From positions 1-47,815 of the forward strand of contig NZ_JAINFC010000004.1 in NCBI RefSeq assembly GCF_020740835.1: a stretch of DNA of 47,815 bases, given 5' to 3'. The DNA is from Streptomyces sp. UNOC14_S4 (GTDB lineage Bacteria; Actinomycetota; Actinomycetes; Streptomycetales; Streptomycetaceae). Below the pieces are notes generated by a model. The model worked only from the letters and a program-made list of their open reading frames with translations, made no database searches and was not told where the DNA came from. Below are positions 7,939 through 16,750 of this stretch, piece by piece. The translations under genes and the position numbers were made by a program. The number at the start of each line of letters is the position of its first letter. Within the stretch, counting starts at the first letter, position 1.

Positions 7939-9105
7939 ATGACCTCCCGCACCGGACGCCATTTCCTCCAGATCCCCGGCCCCACCAACGTCCCCGACCG
8001 CGTGCTGCGCGCCATGTCCGCCCCGACGATCGACCACCGGGGACCGGAGTTCGCCGAGCTGACGCTCCGTCTGCTCGGCGCCCTCAAGCCGGTGTTCGAC
8101 ACCGAGGGGCCGGTCGTGATCTACCCGTCCTCCGGTACCGGCGCCTGGGAGGCCGCCCTGGTCAACACCCTCAGCCCGGGCGACCGCGTGCTCTGCTTCG
8201 AGACGGGGCACTTCGCCACGCTCTGGCAGCGCATGGCGCGGGACCTGGGGCTCCGGGTCACCCTCGTCCCGGGCGACTGGCGGCACGGCGTGGACCCCCA
8301 CGACGTGCGCCGCGAACTCGACGCGGACCCGGGCGGGTCGATCAAGGCCGTATGCGTCGTGCACAACGAGACCTCGACGGGCGTCACCAGCCCGGTCCCG
8401 GAGGTCCGCCGGGCCATGGACGCCGCCGGGCACCCGGCCCTGCTGCTCGTGGATGTGATCTCCTCGCTCGGCTCGATCGACTACCACCACGACGCGTGGG
8501 GGGTCGACGTCACCGTGGCCGGCTCGCAGAAGGGTCTGATGCTGCCCCCGGGGCTGGGCTTCAACGCCCTCGGCGCCAAGGCCCTCGCGGCCTCCCGCAC
8601 CGCCCGGCTGCCGAAGTCCTTCTGGCACTGGGGGCCGGTCGTCGAGGCCAACCGGCACGGCTTCTTCCCGTACACCCCGGCCACCAATCTGCTCCTCGGC
8701 CTGGACGAGGCCCTGCGCATGCTCGCCGAGGAAGGGCTCCCCCAGGTCTTCGCCCGGCACACCCGGCACGCCGCCGCCACCCGTGCCGCCGTGCGCGGCT
8801 GGGGACTCGACGTGCTGTGCGCCGACGAACGCGCGTACTCGTCCTCGCTCACGGGCGTCCTCCTGCCCGACGGACACGACGCCGACCGGGTCCGCCGGAT
8901 CGTCCTGGACCGGTTCGACATGTCCCTTGGGGCGGGCCTGGGCAGGCTCGCGGGCCGGGTCCTGCGCATCGGCCACCTCGGACACCTCGGCGACCTCACG
9001 CTCGCCGGCACCCTCGCCGGTGTGAAGCTGGGCCTGACGCTCGCGGGCGTGCCCGTACGACCGGGCGGCCTGGACGCGGCCCTGGAACTGCTGCGCGCCC
9101 CGTGA
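7939..9105 (+). CDS. Serine-glyoxylate / alanine-glyoxylate aminotransferase
   Basis: This 388-residue fold-type I PLP enzyme begins GRHFLQIPGPTNVPDRVLRAM, the signature of the serine-glyoxylate aminotransferase class V group. The cofactor aspartate is in LLLVDVISSLGS (about D172) and the PLP lysine in VTVAGSQKGLMLPPGLGF (about K198). It would convert glyoxylate plus serine (or alanine) to glycine and the matching keto acid. ATG 7939 has GGGAG upstream. It is divergent from the IclR gene and is followed after 59 bp by the FAD/Fe-S dehydrogenase. Glycolate uptake, oxidation to glyoxylate and transamination to glycine is therefore a coherent pathway for the set. Confidence 0.88.
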   Translation: MTSRTGRHFLQIPGPTNVPDRVLRAMSAPTIDHRGPEFAELTLRLLGALKPVFDTEGPVVIYPSSGTGAWEAALVNTLSPGDRVLCFETGHFATLWQRMARDLGLRVTLVPGDWRHGVDPHDVRRELDADPGGSIKAVCVVHNETSTGVTSPVPEVRRAMDAAGHPALLLVDVISSLGSIDYHHDAWGVDVTVAGSQKGLMLPPGLGFNALGAKALAASRTARLPKSFWHWGPVVEANRHGFFPYTPATNLLLGLDEALRMLAEEGLPQVFARHTRHAAATRAAVRGWGLDVLCADERAYSSSLTGVLLPDGHDADRVRRIVLDRFDMSLGAGLGRLAGRVLRIGHLGHLGDLTLAGTLAGVKLGLTLAGVPVRPGGLDAALELLRAP

Positions 9106-9164
9106 CCGGCGCCACCGCCCGCTTCCCCCCTCGTCTTCGCCCCCGGCATCAGGGAGACACGGAC

Positions 9165-12137
9165 ATGACGGCAACCGACCCGGGCGCTGACGCCCCTCAG
9201 GACTCCCCCGCCCCCGACCTGGCCGAACGCCTGCGGCGCGACCTCGGTGGCGAGGTCCGCTTCGACTCCTACACCCGCCATCTGTACGCGCGCGACGCGA
9301 GCATGTACGCGATCACCCCGCTGGGCGTGGCCTTCCCCCGCGACGCCGACGACGTCCAAGCGGCGGTCGCCGCCGCGGCCGAGCACGGCGTCTCCGTACT
9401 GCCGCGCGGCGCGGGGACCAGCCTCGCCGGCCAGACCGTGGGCCCCGGCCTCGTGCTGGACCTGTCCCGTCACATGGACCGCGTCGTCGCGCTCGACCCC
9501 GAGGCGCGTACGGCGGTGGTCGAGCCCGGGGTCGTGCAGGACCGGCTCAACCGGGCGGCGGCGGTGCACGGCCTGATGTTCGGCCCCGACACCTCCACCA
9601 GCAACCGGGCCACCATCGGCGGCATGGTCGGCAACAACTCGGCGGGCAGCGGATCGCTGCGGTACGGCATGACCATCGACCACGTACGGGCGCTCGACGT
9701 CGTGTTCTCCGACGCGACGCGGGCGCGGCTCGCGCCGGTCACCGAGGCCGAGCGCGCGCGCCGCGCCGCCCTGCCGACGCTGGAGGGCCGCGTCCACCGC
9801 ACGCTGCCGGGCATCGTGCGCGCCAACGCGACGGCCATCGCCGAGGACTACCCCGCCCACTGGCGCCGTGCCGGGGGCTACCGCCTCGACCGCCTCGCGG
9901 CCGAGGGCGCCCCCTTCGACCCGGCGAAGTTCGTCGTCGGCTCCGAGGGCACCCTCGTCGTCGCCACCCTGGCCGAGGTCGGCCTGGTGCCCAGGCCCGC
10001 CCGTACCGTCCACGCCGTGGGGCACTTCGCCTCCGTCGCGCAGGCGGTGGCGGCCACCGAGGACGCCCTCTCCTGCGGCCCGGCCACCGTGGAGCTGCTG
10101 GACCGCACCATCCTCGAACTGTCCCGCCGCAAGCCCGCGTACGCCGCGCTCGGCAGCCGGCTCCACGGCGATCCCGGCGCGCTGCTCCTCGTCGGGTTCA
10201 CCGGGGACGACGAGCGGGAACTGCTGGGGCGCCTGTCCACGCTCGGCGCGCTGTGGGACCGCCACGGCCACGGCTACCACACGCTGCACGCCGTCACCCC
10301 CGACCAGCAGTCCGCCCTGCTCACGGTGCGCAAGGCCGGTCTGGGGCTGCTGATGGCCGCGGGCGAGGGCACACGGCGTCCGCTGGCGTTCGTCGAGGAC
10401 ACCGCCGTCGACCCCGCCCACCTCGCCGAGTACACTCGGCGCTTCCAGGCTGTCCTCGACCGGCACGGGCTGACGGCCGGGTTCTACGGGCACTGCTCGG
10501 TCGGCTGCCTGCACATCCGCCCCTTCGTCGACCTCCGCGACCCCGGGCAGGTGCGCGCGATGCGGGCCGTCGCCGAGAAGGTCAAGGACCTCGTGACCGA
10601 GTACGGCGGCGTCAACTCCAGCGAGCACGGCGACGGTCTGGCACGCAGCGAGTTCAACCGGGAGCTCTTCGGGCCCCGGCTGTACGAGGCCATGCGCGAG
10701 GTCAAGCGCCTCTTCGACCCCGACGGCCGGCTGAACCCCGGCAAGATCGTGGACGCCCCGCCCATGACCGACCACCTGCGCGACCGGGACCTCGCCCCCG
10801 CGGTCCCGCTGCGCACCCGGCTGGACTTCGAGGTGGTCGGCGGCATGCGCGCGGCGGCCGACCGGTGCATGAACATCGGCCAGTGCCGCAAGAGCGCCAC
10901 GGGCACCATGTGCCCGTCCTACATGGCCACCCGTGACGAGCAGGACTCCACGCGCGGCCGGGCGGGTGCCCTGGTCAAGGCGCTCTCCGAGCCGGACCCT
11001 CGGCGCGCCCTGGGCGACGAGCGCCTGCACGCGATCCTCGACCCGTGCCTGATGTGCAAGGCGTGCAAGAGCGAGTGCCCTCTCGGGGTGGACATGGCGG
11101 CGCTCAAGGCCGAGGCCCTCTCCCACCACCACGACCTGCACGGCGTCCCCGCCCGGTCCCGCGTCTTCGCCTCGGTCCGCGCGCTGAACCGGCTGGGGTC
11201 GGCGACCGCGCCGCTCTCGAATCTCCCCGGTCGCCTCCGCCCGGTGCGGCTGCTCATGGACCGTTTCCTGGGCATCACCGCGGCCCGGCCCCTGCCGGTC
11301 TTCGCCCGCGAGGACCTCGTGCGGTGGTTCCGCCGACGCGTGCCCGGGGCGCCGTCCGAGCCTCGTGGCACCGTGACGTTCCTCGCGGACTCCTTCACCA
11401 CCTTCACGGAACCGGGCGTCGGCCGCGCGGCCGTGGAACTGCTGGAGCTGTGCGGCTGGCGGGTCCGGCTGGAGAGCGGTGGCTGCTGCGGCAGGGCCGC
11501 CCTGTCCAAGGGCCTGGTGGACGACGCCAAGGCCAGGAGTCTCGCCCTCGCCCGGTCCATCGCGCGCGCAGGCGAGCCCGGTTCACCGGTCGTCGGCTGC
11601 GAGCCCTCGTGCCTGATGACGCTGCGGGACGAGTTCCGGTCCCTGCACCCGGGCGACCCCGTGGTCGAGGACCTCGCCGGGCGGGTGCGCCAGATCGAGG
11701 AACTGCTCACGGAGGCCGTGGACGAGGGGCGGCTGCGGTTGCGCGAGGACTCCTGGCCGGCCGGGCGCAGGCTCCTCTTCCACGGCCACTGCCACCAGAA
11801 GGCGGAGGTCGGCACACAGGCCACGGTCGAGCTGCTGCGGCGCCTCCCCGGTGCCGAGGTCGTCGAGCTGGACGCCGGCTGCTGCGGCATGGCCGGGTCG
11901 TTCGGCTTCGAGTCCGAGCACTACGACCTGTCCATGACCGTGGGCGACGACCGCCTGTTCCCCGCGATCCGCGCCGAGGCCGACGAGACCGTGCTCGTCG
12001 CGACCGGCGTCTCCTGCCGCCAGCAGATCCGCCACGGAACGGGACGCAGGGCCTGGCACCCCGTCGAGCTCATCCGCGAGGCGCTGCGGCCGGGTCCCGC
12101 CGCCGACCGGACCGGCCTCAGCCCCGCGCACCCATAG
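9165..12137 (+). CDS. Fused FAD and Fe-S 2-hydroxyacid dehydrogenase (YdiJ/GlcD-GlcF type)
   Basis: This 990-residue protein joins a GlcD-like flavoprotein to a GlcF-like iron-sulfur protein. Residues about 40-270 form the FAD-binding PCMH domain (LPRGAGTSLAGQTVG, GGMVGNNSAGSGSLRYG, FVVGSEGTL). Residues about 270-545 form the FAD-oxidase C domain (HCSVGCLHIRPF, NSSEHGDGLARSEF, FDPDGRLNPGKI). A 4Fe-4S ferredoxin part follows (CMNIGQCRKSATGTMCPS and CLMCKACKSECP), and then two cysteine-rich CCG domains (GGCCGRAALSKG and AGCCGMAGSFGF). Length and order match YdiJ-type D-2-hydroxyacid dehydrogenases (D-lactate, D-2-hydroxyglutarate or glycolate). ATG 9165 has AGGGAG upstream. With the permease and aminotransferase beside it, glycolate or lactate is the likely substrate. 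Its 3' end overlaps the convergent esterase gene by 20 bp. Confidence 0.85.
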   Translation: MTATDPGADAPQDSPAPDLAERLRRDLGGEVRFDSYTRHLYARDASMYAITPLGVAFPRDADDVQAAVAAAAEHGVSVLPRGAGTSLAGQTVGPGLVLDLSRHMDRVVALDPEARTAVVEPGVVQDRLNRAAAVHGLMFGPDTSTSNRATIGGMVGNNSAGSGSLRYGMTIDHVRALDVVFSDATRARLAPVTEAERARRAALPTLEGRVHRTLPGIVRANATAIAEDYPAHWRRAGGYRLDRLAAEGAPFDPAKFVVGSEGTLVVATLAEVGLVPRPARTVHAVGHFASVAQAVAATEDALSCGPATVELLDRTILELSRRKPAYAALGSRLHGDPGALLLVGFTGDDERELLGRLSTLGALWDRHGHGYHTLHAVTPDQQSALLTVRKAGLGLLMAAGEGTRRPLAFVEDTAVDPAHLAEYTRRFQAVLDRHGLTAGFYGHCSVGCLHIRPFVDLRDPGQVRAMRAVAEKVKDLVTEYGGVNSSEHGDGLARSEFNRELFGPRLYEAMREVKRLFDPDGRLNPGKIVDAPPMTDHLRDRDLAPAVPLRTRLDFEVVGGMRAAADRCMNIGQCRKSATGTMCPSYMATRDEQDSTRGRAGALVKALSEPDPRRALGDERLHAILDPCLMCKACKSECPLGVDMAALKAEALSHHHDLHGVPARSRVFASVRALNRLGSATAPLSNLPGRLRPVRLLMDRFLGITAARPLPVFAREDLVRWFRRRVPGAPSEPRGTVTFLADSFTTFTEPGVGRAAVELLELCGWRVRLESGGCCGRAALSKGLVDDAKARSLALARSIARAGEPGSPVVGCEPSCLMTLRDEFRSLHPGDPVVEDLAGRVRQIEELLTEAVDEGRLRLREDSWPAGRRLLFHGHCHQKAEVGTQATVELLRRLPGAEVVELDAGCCGMAGSFGFESEHYDLSMTVGDDRLFPAIRAEADETVLVATGVSCRQQIRHGTGRRAWHPVELIREALRPGPAADRTGLSPAHP

Positions 12138-13089
12138 CGCCGAGCAACAGCGGCAGCGAGCGGTGCAGTTCACGCTGCCAGTACGGCCATTCGTGCGTGC
12201 CGTGGCCGTAGAAGTCGGTGACCAGACGGTGGTTGCCGAGCGCGTGCAGCCGGTCGGCCACATGACGGCTCTCGGCCAGGAAGAGGGTCTCGTACGCGCT
12301 GGTCGCGCCCGGCGGATCGAACGGGCCCGCGGTGCCGTCCCCGCAGGACAGGAAGACCGGCAGCCGCCGCAACGCCCCGGCCAGCACGTACGGATCGTGC
12401 TCCGCCCAGATCCTCCGGTCGGCCACCGGATCGCCCCACAGCGCGTACGGGTCGGCGCCCTGGCCGCGCACGATGGCCAGCACGTTGGCCGGACCGCCCT
12501 GCTGGTAGAGCGGATCGGCGACCCCGCTGTAGGAGGCGGCGGCGCGGAACATGCCCGGGTGCCGGGCGGCGTAGGACAGTGCCCCGAAACCGCCCATCGA
12601 CAGCCCGGCGACCGCCCGGCCGGGCCCCGCGCCGTAGGAACGCTCCAGCAGCCGCCGCAGCTCGGTGAGATGGAAGGTCTCCCAGCGCGGCGCGCCGCGG
12701 GCTCCGTGGTTCCGCCAGTCGCTGTAGAAGCCGGCCGTGCCCCCTTCGGGCATCACCACCAGCACCCGGCGCAGCTCCGGGATGCCCGCCAGGTCGGTGT
12801 TCGCGGTCCAGCTGGTGTAGTCGTCGCAGCATCCGTGCAGCAGCCACAGTACGGGCCAGCTGCGGTGCGGCCGGGACCGCCAGCCGTCGGGGGTGAGCAG
12901 CCGGACCCCGGCGGTGCGGCCGAGCGCGGGAGAGGAGACGGTCAGATCGAGCTGCCGTGCGGTGACCCGCCGCTCGGCCACCACCCGGGCCGCATCGCCC
13001 TGGGCCCGCGCGGGCACGGCGGACAGTGCGAGTACGGCGATGACGCCCAGCAGCGGCAGTGCTGGAAGCAGTCGTCTCATCGTCGGCAT
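12118..13089 (-). CDS. Secreted esterase, esterase D / antigen 85-like family
   Basis: This product of about 323 residues has a Sec signal peptide (MRRLLPALPLLGVIAVLALSA, cleavage near ARA-QG) and an alpha/beta-hydrolase core. It contains PVLWLLHGCCDDYTSW, GLSMGGFGALSYAARHPG (GxSxG nucleophile serine) and DFYGHGTHEWPYWQRELH near the C-terminus with the probable catalytic histidine. This layout matches the secreted esterase family that includes corynebacterial and mycobacterial mycolyltransferases; Streptomyces members are generic esterases. Start 13089 is preceded by a G-rich GGGGGG stretch; ATG 13080 is also possible. It is tail-to-tail with the FAD/Fe-S dehydrogenase, overlapping it by 20 bp. 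Confidence 0.8.
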   Translation of the reverse strand: MPTMRRLLPALPLLGVIAVLALSAVPARAQGDAARVVAERRVTARQLDLTVSSPALGRTAGVRLLTPDGWRSRPHRSWPVLWLLHGCCDDYTSWTANTDLAGIPELRRVLVVMPEGGTAGFYSDWRNHGARGAPRWETFHLTELRRLLERSYGAGPGRAVAGLSMGGFGALSYAARHPGMFRAAASYSGVADPLYQQGGPANVLAIVRGQGADPYALWGDPVADRRIWAEHDPYVLAGALRRLPVFLSCGDGTAGPFDPPGATSAYETLFLAESRHVADRLHALGNHRLVTDFYGHGTHEWPYWQRELHRSLPLLLGAMGARG

Positions 13090-13507
13090 CCGCCCCCCGA
13101 CCCGAAGCCCACCGGTTCTCCGCCACTCGACGGATGATGGTAGTACCGGTCGCCGCGCTCCGGCGTGACTTCGGTCAGCCGGCACGCCCGGCTCCCCGCC
13201 TCCCGGTGTCCGAGTCCGGGTGGTCCGAGTCGGCTTCGACCGTCGGCAGCGGGAGTGGCAACCGCTCGCCGAGCCTCCGTCCAGGAGTGTGGTGGCGGTG
13301 CGCGGCGTGTGAGGAGCCACGCGCACCTGCGGTGCGCAACCGCACCACCGGCCCGAGCCCGCAGACAATCACCAAGCTGGCTGGATATCGTCATTGGTGG
13401 CCGGTAATCGCCGGTGCGACGGGGACTCCCGGGGTACGGCGCCGACGCTCCGGGACACCGCCCGGGGCTCGCCGTACCCGCCTGCAGGAGTTCGACGGAG
13501 AGGTGCC
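13090..13507. other. 418-bp divergent promoter region, esterase / glutaminase
   Basis: No gene is supported here. A palindrome GGTGCG-CAAC-CGCACC lies at 13331-13346, and a relatively AT-rich patch (about 13365-13400) could contain the glutaminase promoter, but no clear -35/-10 pair is visible. Confidence 0.35.
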
Positions 13508-15211
13508 ATGTCCCTTGCGAGGAGCGGGAAGCGGACCACGGGCTCCCCCACGGCCCGAGCCACCGACCGGAGCGGGGGATTCCGTGCGGACGTTCTCGGC
13601 TGCTTCGCCCAGGACGCGTCCGGCCTGCCGTCCCCCGACCGGCTGCTGGCGGTGTTACGTGAAGCGGGCATCCTGCCCGACGACCCCCGGATCGCCGGAA
13701 CCATCGCCCACCTGGAGCGAACCCGGCCCACGCGGCCGACGACCGGTCCGTTGCTGCTGACCGAGGAGGAGTTCGCCACCGCGATCCGGCACAACCGGGG
13801 CATCATCGAGCGGGCTGCCTGCGGGGAGCTCGCGGTTCCCGACTTCCCCTCGCTGGTGGGCGACCTCCGACGCATCCATCAGGAGGTCCGTGCCGACCGG
13901 AGCGGCACCGCCGCCACGTACATCCCCCAGCTCGCGCGGGTGGACGCGGACCAGTTCGCGATCTCGGTCTGCACGGTGGACGGACAGCGCTTCTCCGTCG
14001 GCGACGCGGAGGTGAACTTCTGCCTGCAGTCGGTTTCCAAGCCCGTCAATTACTGCCTCACCCTGGAGGAACACGGCCCCGACACCGTCCACCGGCATGT
14101 GGGAAGGGAACCCAGCGGCCAGGTCTTCAACGAACTGACCTTCAACAAAGCGGGCCTGCCGCACAACCCGATGATAAACGCCGGTGCCATCATGAGCTGC
14201 GCGCTCATCCAACGCGGCCTCGACGCCGCGGACCGTTTCGACTTCGTGGCCGGTACCTGGAAACGACTCGCCGGCGGGCGCGGCGTGGGGTTCAACAACT
14301 CCGTCTACCTGTCCGAGCGCAGCACCGCGGACCGTAATTTCGCGCTCGGCTACTCGATGCGGGAACGCGGCGCCTTCCCGCCCGGCACCGATCTGCTGGC
14401 GACCCTGGAGTTCTATTTCCAGTGCTGTTCCATCGAGGTCACCGCACGGCAACTGGCCATTGCGGCGGCTTCTTTGGCGAACGGCGGCGTGTGCCCCCTG
14501 ACGGAGGACCCGGTGTTCTCCGCCCAGACGGTGCGCCATTGTCTGTCGCTGATGTCCTCGTGCGGGATGTACGACTTCTCCGGCGAGTTCGCCTTCACCA
14601 TCGGGTTGCCTGCCAAGAGCGGGGTTTCCGGCGCCCTGATGCTGGTCGTCCCCCAGTTGATGGGCATCGCCATCTGGTCACCCCGTCTGGACGGCCATGG
14701 GAATTCGGTACGGGGGATCGAGGTCTGCCGACGTCTGGTCGACTGTTACAACGTGCACACCTACGATGTGCTCACGGGCACCGGAGCCGAGACCGGCAAA
14801 CGCGACCCCCGCCTCAAGCGCCACCAGAGTGCCACCGAAGGCATTGTGGGCCTGTGTTTCGCCGCCAGCAGGGGCGACCTCAACGAGATCCGCCGCCTGG
14901 CCGCCTGCAACGTCCCCCTCGACGCCGCCGATTACGACGGACGTACCGCCCTGCACCTGGCCGCGGCCGAGGGGCACCGCAGCACCGTGGAATTCCTCCT
15001 GTCCAGAGGAGTCGCCCCGCATCCGGTGGACCGCTGGGGCGGGACGCCTCTGGACGACGCCCGCCGGTCCGGACACCAGGAACTGGCCCGGCTGCTGGCC
15101 GAGGCCGGCGAGACGGCGGATTCCCCGGCATCCCCGGCGCCCCCGGCACACTGTCACCGGACCCCTTTCAGCCTGAGTTCCCGTAGGTCACGGGGGAGTC
15201 GACGCCGGTGA
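13508..15211 (+). CDS. glsA: Glutaminase with N-terminal helical domain and C-terminal ankyrin repeats
   Basis: This 567-residue protein hydrolyses glutamine to glutamate and ammonia. Residues about 25-100 (DASGLPSPDRLLAVLREAGILPDDPRI...) resemble the helical EF-hand-like domain of animal kidney-type glutaminase. Residues about 105-420 are the beta-lactamase-like catalytic domain, with CLQSVSKP holding the catalytic Ser-x-x-Lys pair (S175/K178), YIPQLA, KPHN-like LPHNPMINAGAI, SCGMYDFSGEFAF and GLPAKSGVSG. Residues about 455-545 carry ankyrin repeats (DYDGRTALHLAAAEGH...VEFLLSRG, RWGGTPLDDARRSGH). Most bacterial GlsA proteins are about 310 residues and lack both extra domains. ATG 13508 follows GGAGAGG. 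It stands alone in its transcription unit; no glutamine transporter is adjacent. Confidence 0.9.
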   Translation: MSLARSGKRTTGSPTARATDRSGGFRADVLGCFAQDASGLPSPDRLLAVLREAGILPDDPRIAGTIAHLERTRPTRPTTGPLLLTEEEFATAIRHNRGIIERAACGELAVPDFPSLVGDLRRIHQEVRADRSGTAATYIPQLARVDADQFAISVCTVDGQRFSVGDAEVNFCLQSVSKPVNYCLTLEEHGPDTVHRHVGREPSGQVFNELTFNKAGLPHNPMINAGAIMSCALIQRGLDAADRFDFVAGTWKRLAGGRGVGFNNSVYLSERSTADRNFALGYSMRERGAFPPGTDLLATLEFYFQCCSIEVTARQLAIAAASLANGGVCPLTEDPVFSAQTVRHCLSLMSSCGMYDFSGEFAFTIGLPAKSGVSGALMLVVPQLMGIAIWSPRLDGHGNSVRGIEVCRRLVDCYNVHTYDVLTGTGAETGKRDPRLKRHQSATEGIVGLCFAASRGDLNEIRRLAACNVPLDAADYDGRTALHLAAAEGHRSTVEFLLSRGVAPHPVDRWGGTPLDDARRSGHQELARLLAEAGETADSPASPAPPAHCHRTPFSLSSRRSRGSRRR

Positions 15212-15407
15212 TGACAGCGCATGAGGTCGAACGCCAGGCGAGAGCGAAGCGGGCAAGGCGGGGCGAAAGGTCCCTGTCCGGGTGGCCGCACGGCCCCGGA
15301 ACCGGCATCGGACGCGGGACCAACGGTCCGGAAGCGGGCACCGCTCGGCCGCCGCCCGCGGACAGCCCGACGCGGCATGCTGGGCGGCAACCGATACGGA
15401 GGTTCCC

Positions 15408-15557
15408 GTGTACGACCGCAGGCAGCGCCAACCCGGCCACTCCCCCTCACTCACGGCCGGGCGGGCGGCACACACGGCACCTCCCGTCGGTCACCGGCCG
15501 GTCCGCCCGGGGCATCCGTATTCCCGGGCGGCCGGTCGCGGCCGGTGGCAGCGATGA
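15408..15557 (+). CDS. Possible 49-aa ORF coupled to the radical SAM gene
   Basis: A GTG at 15408 with a near-perfect GGAGG (15398-15402) opens a 49-codon frame. Its TGA overlaps the ATG of the radical SAM gene (ATGA). The predicted product is Arg/Pro/Gly/His-rich (starts VYDRRQRQPGHS, ends GRGRWQR) and resembles no family I know. By my count 39 of 49 codons end in G or C, lower than the surrounding genes, so it could be a leader for translational coupling, a short peptide or chance. The rest of the 342-bp gap (15212-15553) shows no other gene. Confidence 0.25.
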   Translation: MYDRRQRQPGHSPSLTAGRAAHTAPPVGHRPVRPGHPYSRAAGRGRWQR

Positions 15558-16750
15558 GCACCCCTCGTCCGGTGCGCGGCGCGCGGCACGACGTGACGGA
15601 CCGGCCGTGCATCGTCATCTGGGAGTCCACCCGGGCCTGCCCGCTCGCCTGCCGCCACTGCCGGGCCGCAGCGGTCCCCGACCGGGACCCTCGTGAACTC
15701 GGCACCGACGCCGCCAAGGAACTGCTCGACCAGGTCGCCGCGTTCGGCCGCCCCGCGCCCCTGTTCGTGATCACCGGCGGCGACCCCTTCCTGCGGCCCG
15801 ACCTCCTGGAACTGATCGCCTACGGCACCCTCTCCGGGCTGCGCGTGGCTGTCGCCCCCTCCGGCACGCCCACGCTCACGCCCGGGAACCTGCGCGCCCT
15901 GCACGACGCGGGGGCGGTCGGGCTCTCGCTGAGCCTGGACGGGTCCACCGAGTCGCTGCACGACAGTTTCCGGGGCGTGCCCGGCGTGTACCGCTGGACG
16001 CTGGACGCCTGGGACACGGCCCGCCGGCTGGGGCTCAAGGTGCAGATCAACACCACGGTCACCCGCCACAACCTGCTCGACCTCCCGAACCTCGTCGCCC
16101 TGGTGCGCGAGCACGGGGCGACGGTGTGGAGCGCCTTCTTCCTGGTGCCCACCGGACGCGGCCGACTGCTGGACCGGCTCACGCCCGGCGAGGCCGAGGA
16201 CGTCCTGAACTTCGTCCACGACGTGGGGGCGGCGGTGCCCGCCAAGGCCGCCGAGGCGCACCACTTCCGCCGCGTCGCCCTGCAGCGCGTGGTGCTGGCG
16301 GCCAGGAACGAGGACCACGTCGCGGCACTGGGGCTCGGCCCCCTGTACGAGCGGCTGCGCGAGCGTGCCGCCGAACTCGGACTGGACGTCGCGGCGCGGC
16401 GCACTCGGCGTCCCCCGCTGGACATCGACGCGGGCCGGGGATTCGCCTTCGTCTCCCACACCGGCTCGGTGCACCCGAGCGGCTTCCTGCCCCTCGCCGC
16501 GGGCAACGTGCGCGCCCGGGCGCTGACCGAGATCTACCGCACCTCCGCCCTGTTCACGGGTCTGCGCGACCCCGACCGGCTCGGCGGCCGGTGCGGCCGG
16601 TGCGAATTCCGCACGGTCTGCGGGGGTTCGCGCTCGCGCGCCTACAGCGCGACCGGTGACCCGTACGCCCAGGAGCCCTGGTGCGGATACCGTCCGGGCT
16701 CCTTCCCCCACCAGCGGGAAGTGGCACAGCTGCTGCTCGCCGCGAGGTGA
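15554..16750 (+). CDS. Radical SAM/SPASM protein, NirJ/AhbD-like (TIGR04053-like)
   Basis: This 398-residue protein has the radical SAM motif CX3CX2C in ACPLACRHC near the N-terminus, followed by FVITGGDPFLRPDL (GGE-like motif) and LSLSLDGSTESLHD. The C-terminal SPASM-type cysteine cluster is CGRCEFRTVCGGSRSRAYSATGDPYAQEPWC. The end resembles haem-pathway radical SAM enzymes (AhbD, NirJ: CGxCxYxxxCGGCRARAY), but the second Cys of CGGC is Ser here. It directly precedes a HemY-type oxidase, which supports a role in tetrapyrrole metabolism, though the exact reaction is unknown. ATG 15554 is preceded only by a weak GGTGG and overlaps a short upstream ORF. Confidence 0.8.
   Translation: MSTPRPVRGARHDVTDRPCIVIWESTRACPLACRHCRAAAVPDRDPRELGTDAAKELLDQVAAFGRPAPLFVITGGDPFLRPDLLELIAYGTLSGLRVAVAPSGTPTLTPGNLRALHDAGAVGLSLSLDGSTESLHDSFRGVPGVYRWTLDAWDTARRLGLKVQINTTVTRHNLLDLPNLVALVREHGATVWSAFFLVPTGRGRLLDRLTPGEAEDVLNFVHDVGAAVPAKAAEAHHFRRVALQRVVLAARNEDHVAALGLGPLYERLRERAAELGLDVAARRTRRPPLDIDAGRGFAFVSHTGSVHPSGFLPLAAGNVRARALTEIYRTSALFTGLRDPDRLGGRCGRCEFRTVCGGSRSRAYSATGDPYAQEPWCGYRPGSFPHQREVAQLLLAAR

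Noticed and set aside
8481..11141. Long antisense open frame across the aminotransferase and FAD/Fe-S dehydrogenase genes
   Set aside because: It lacks a ribosome site and any recognisable domain, while the + strand carries complete enzyme motifs; it is an antisense shadow.
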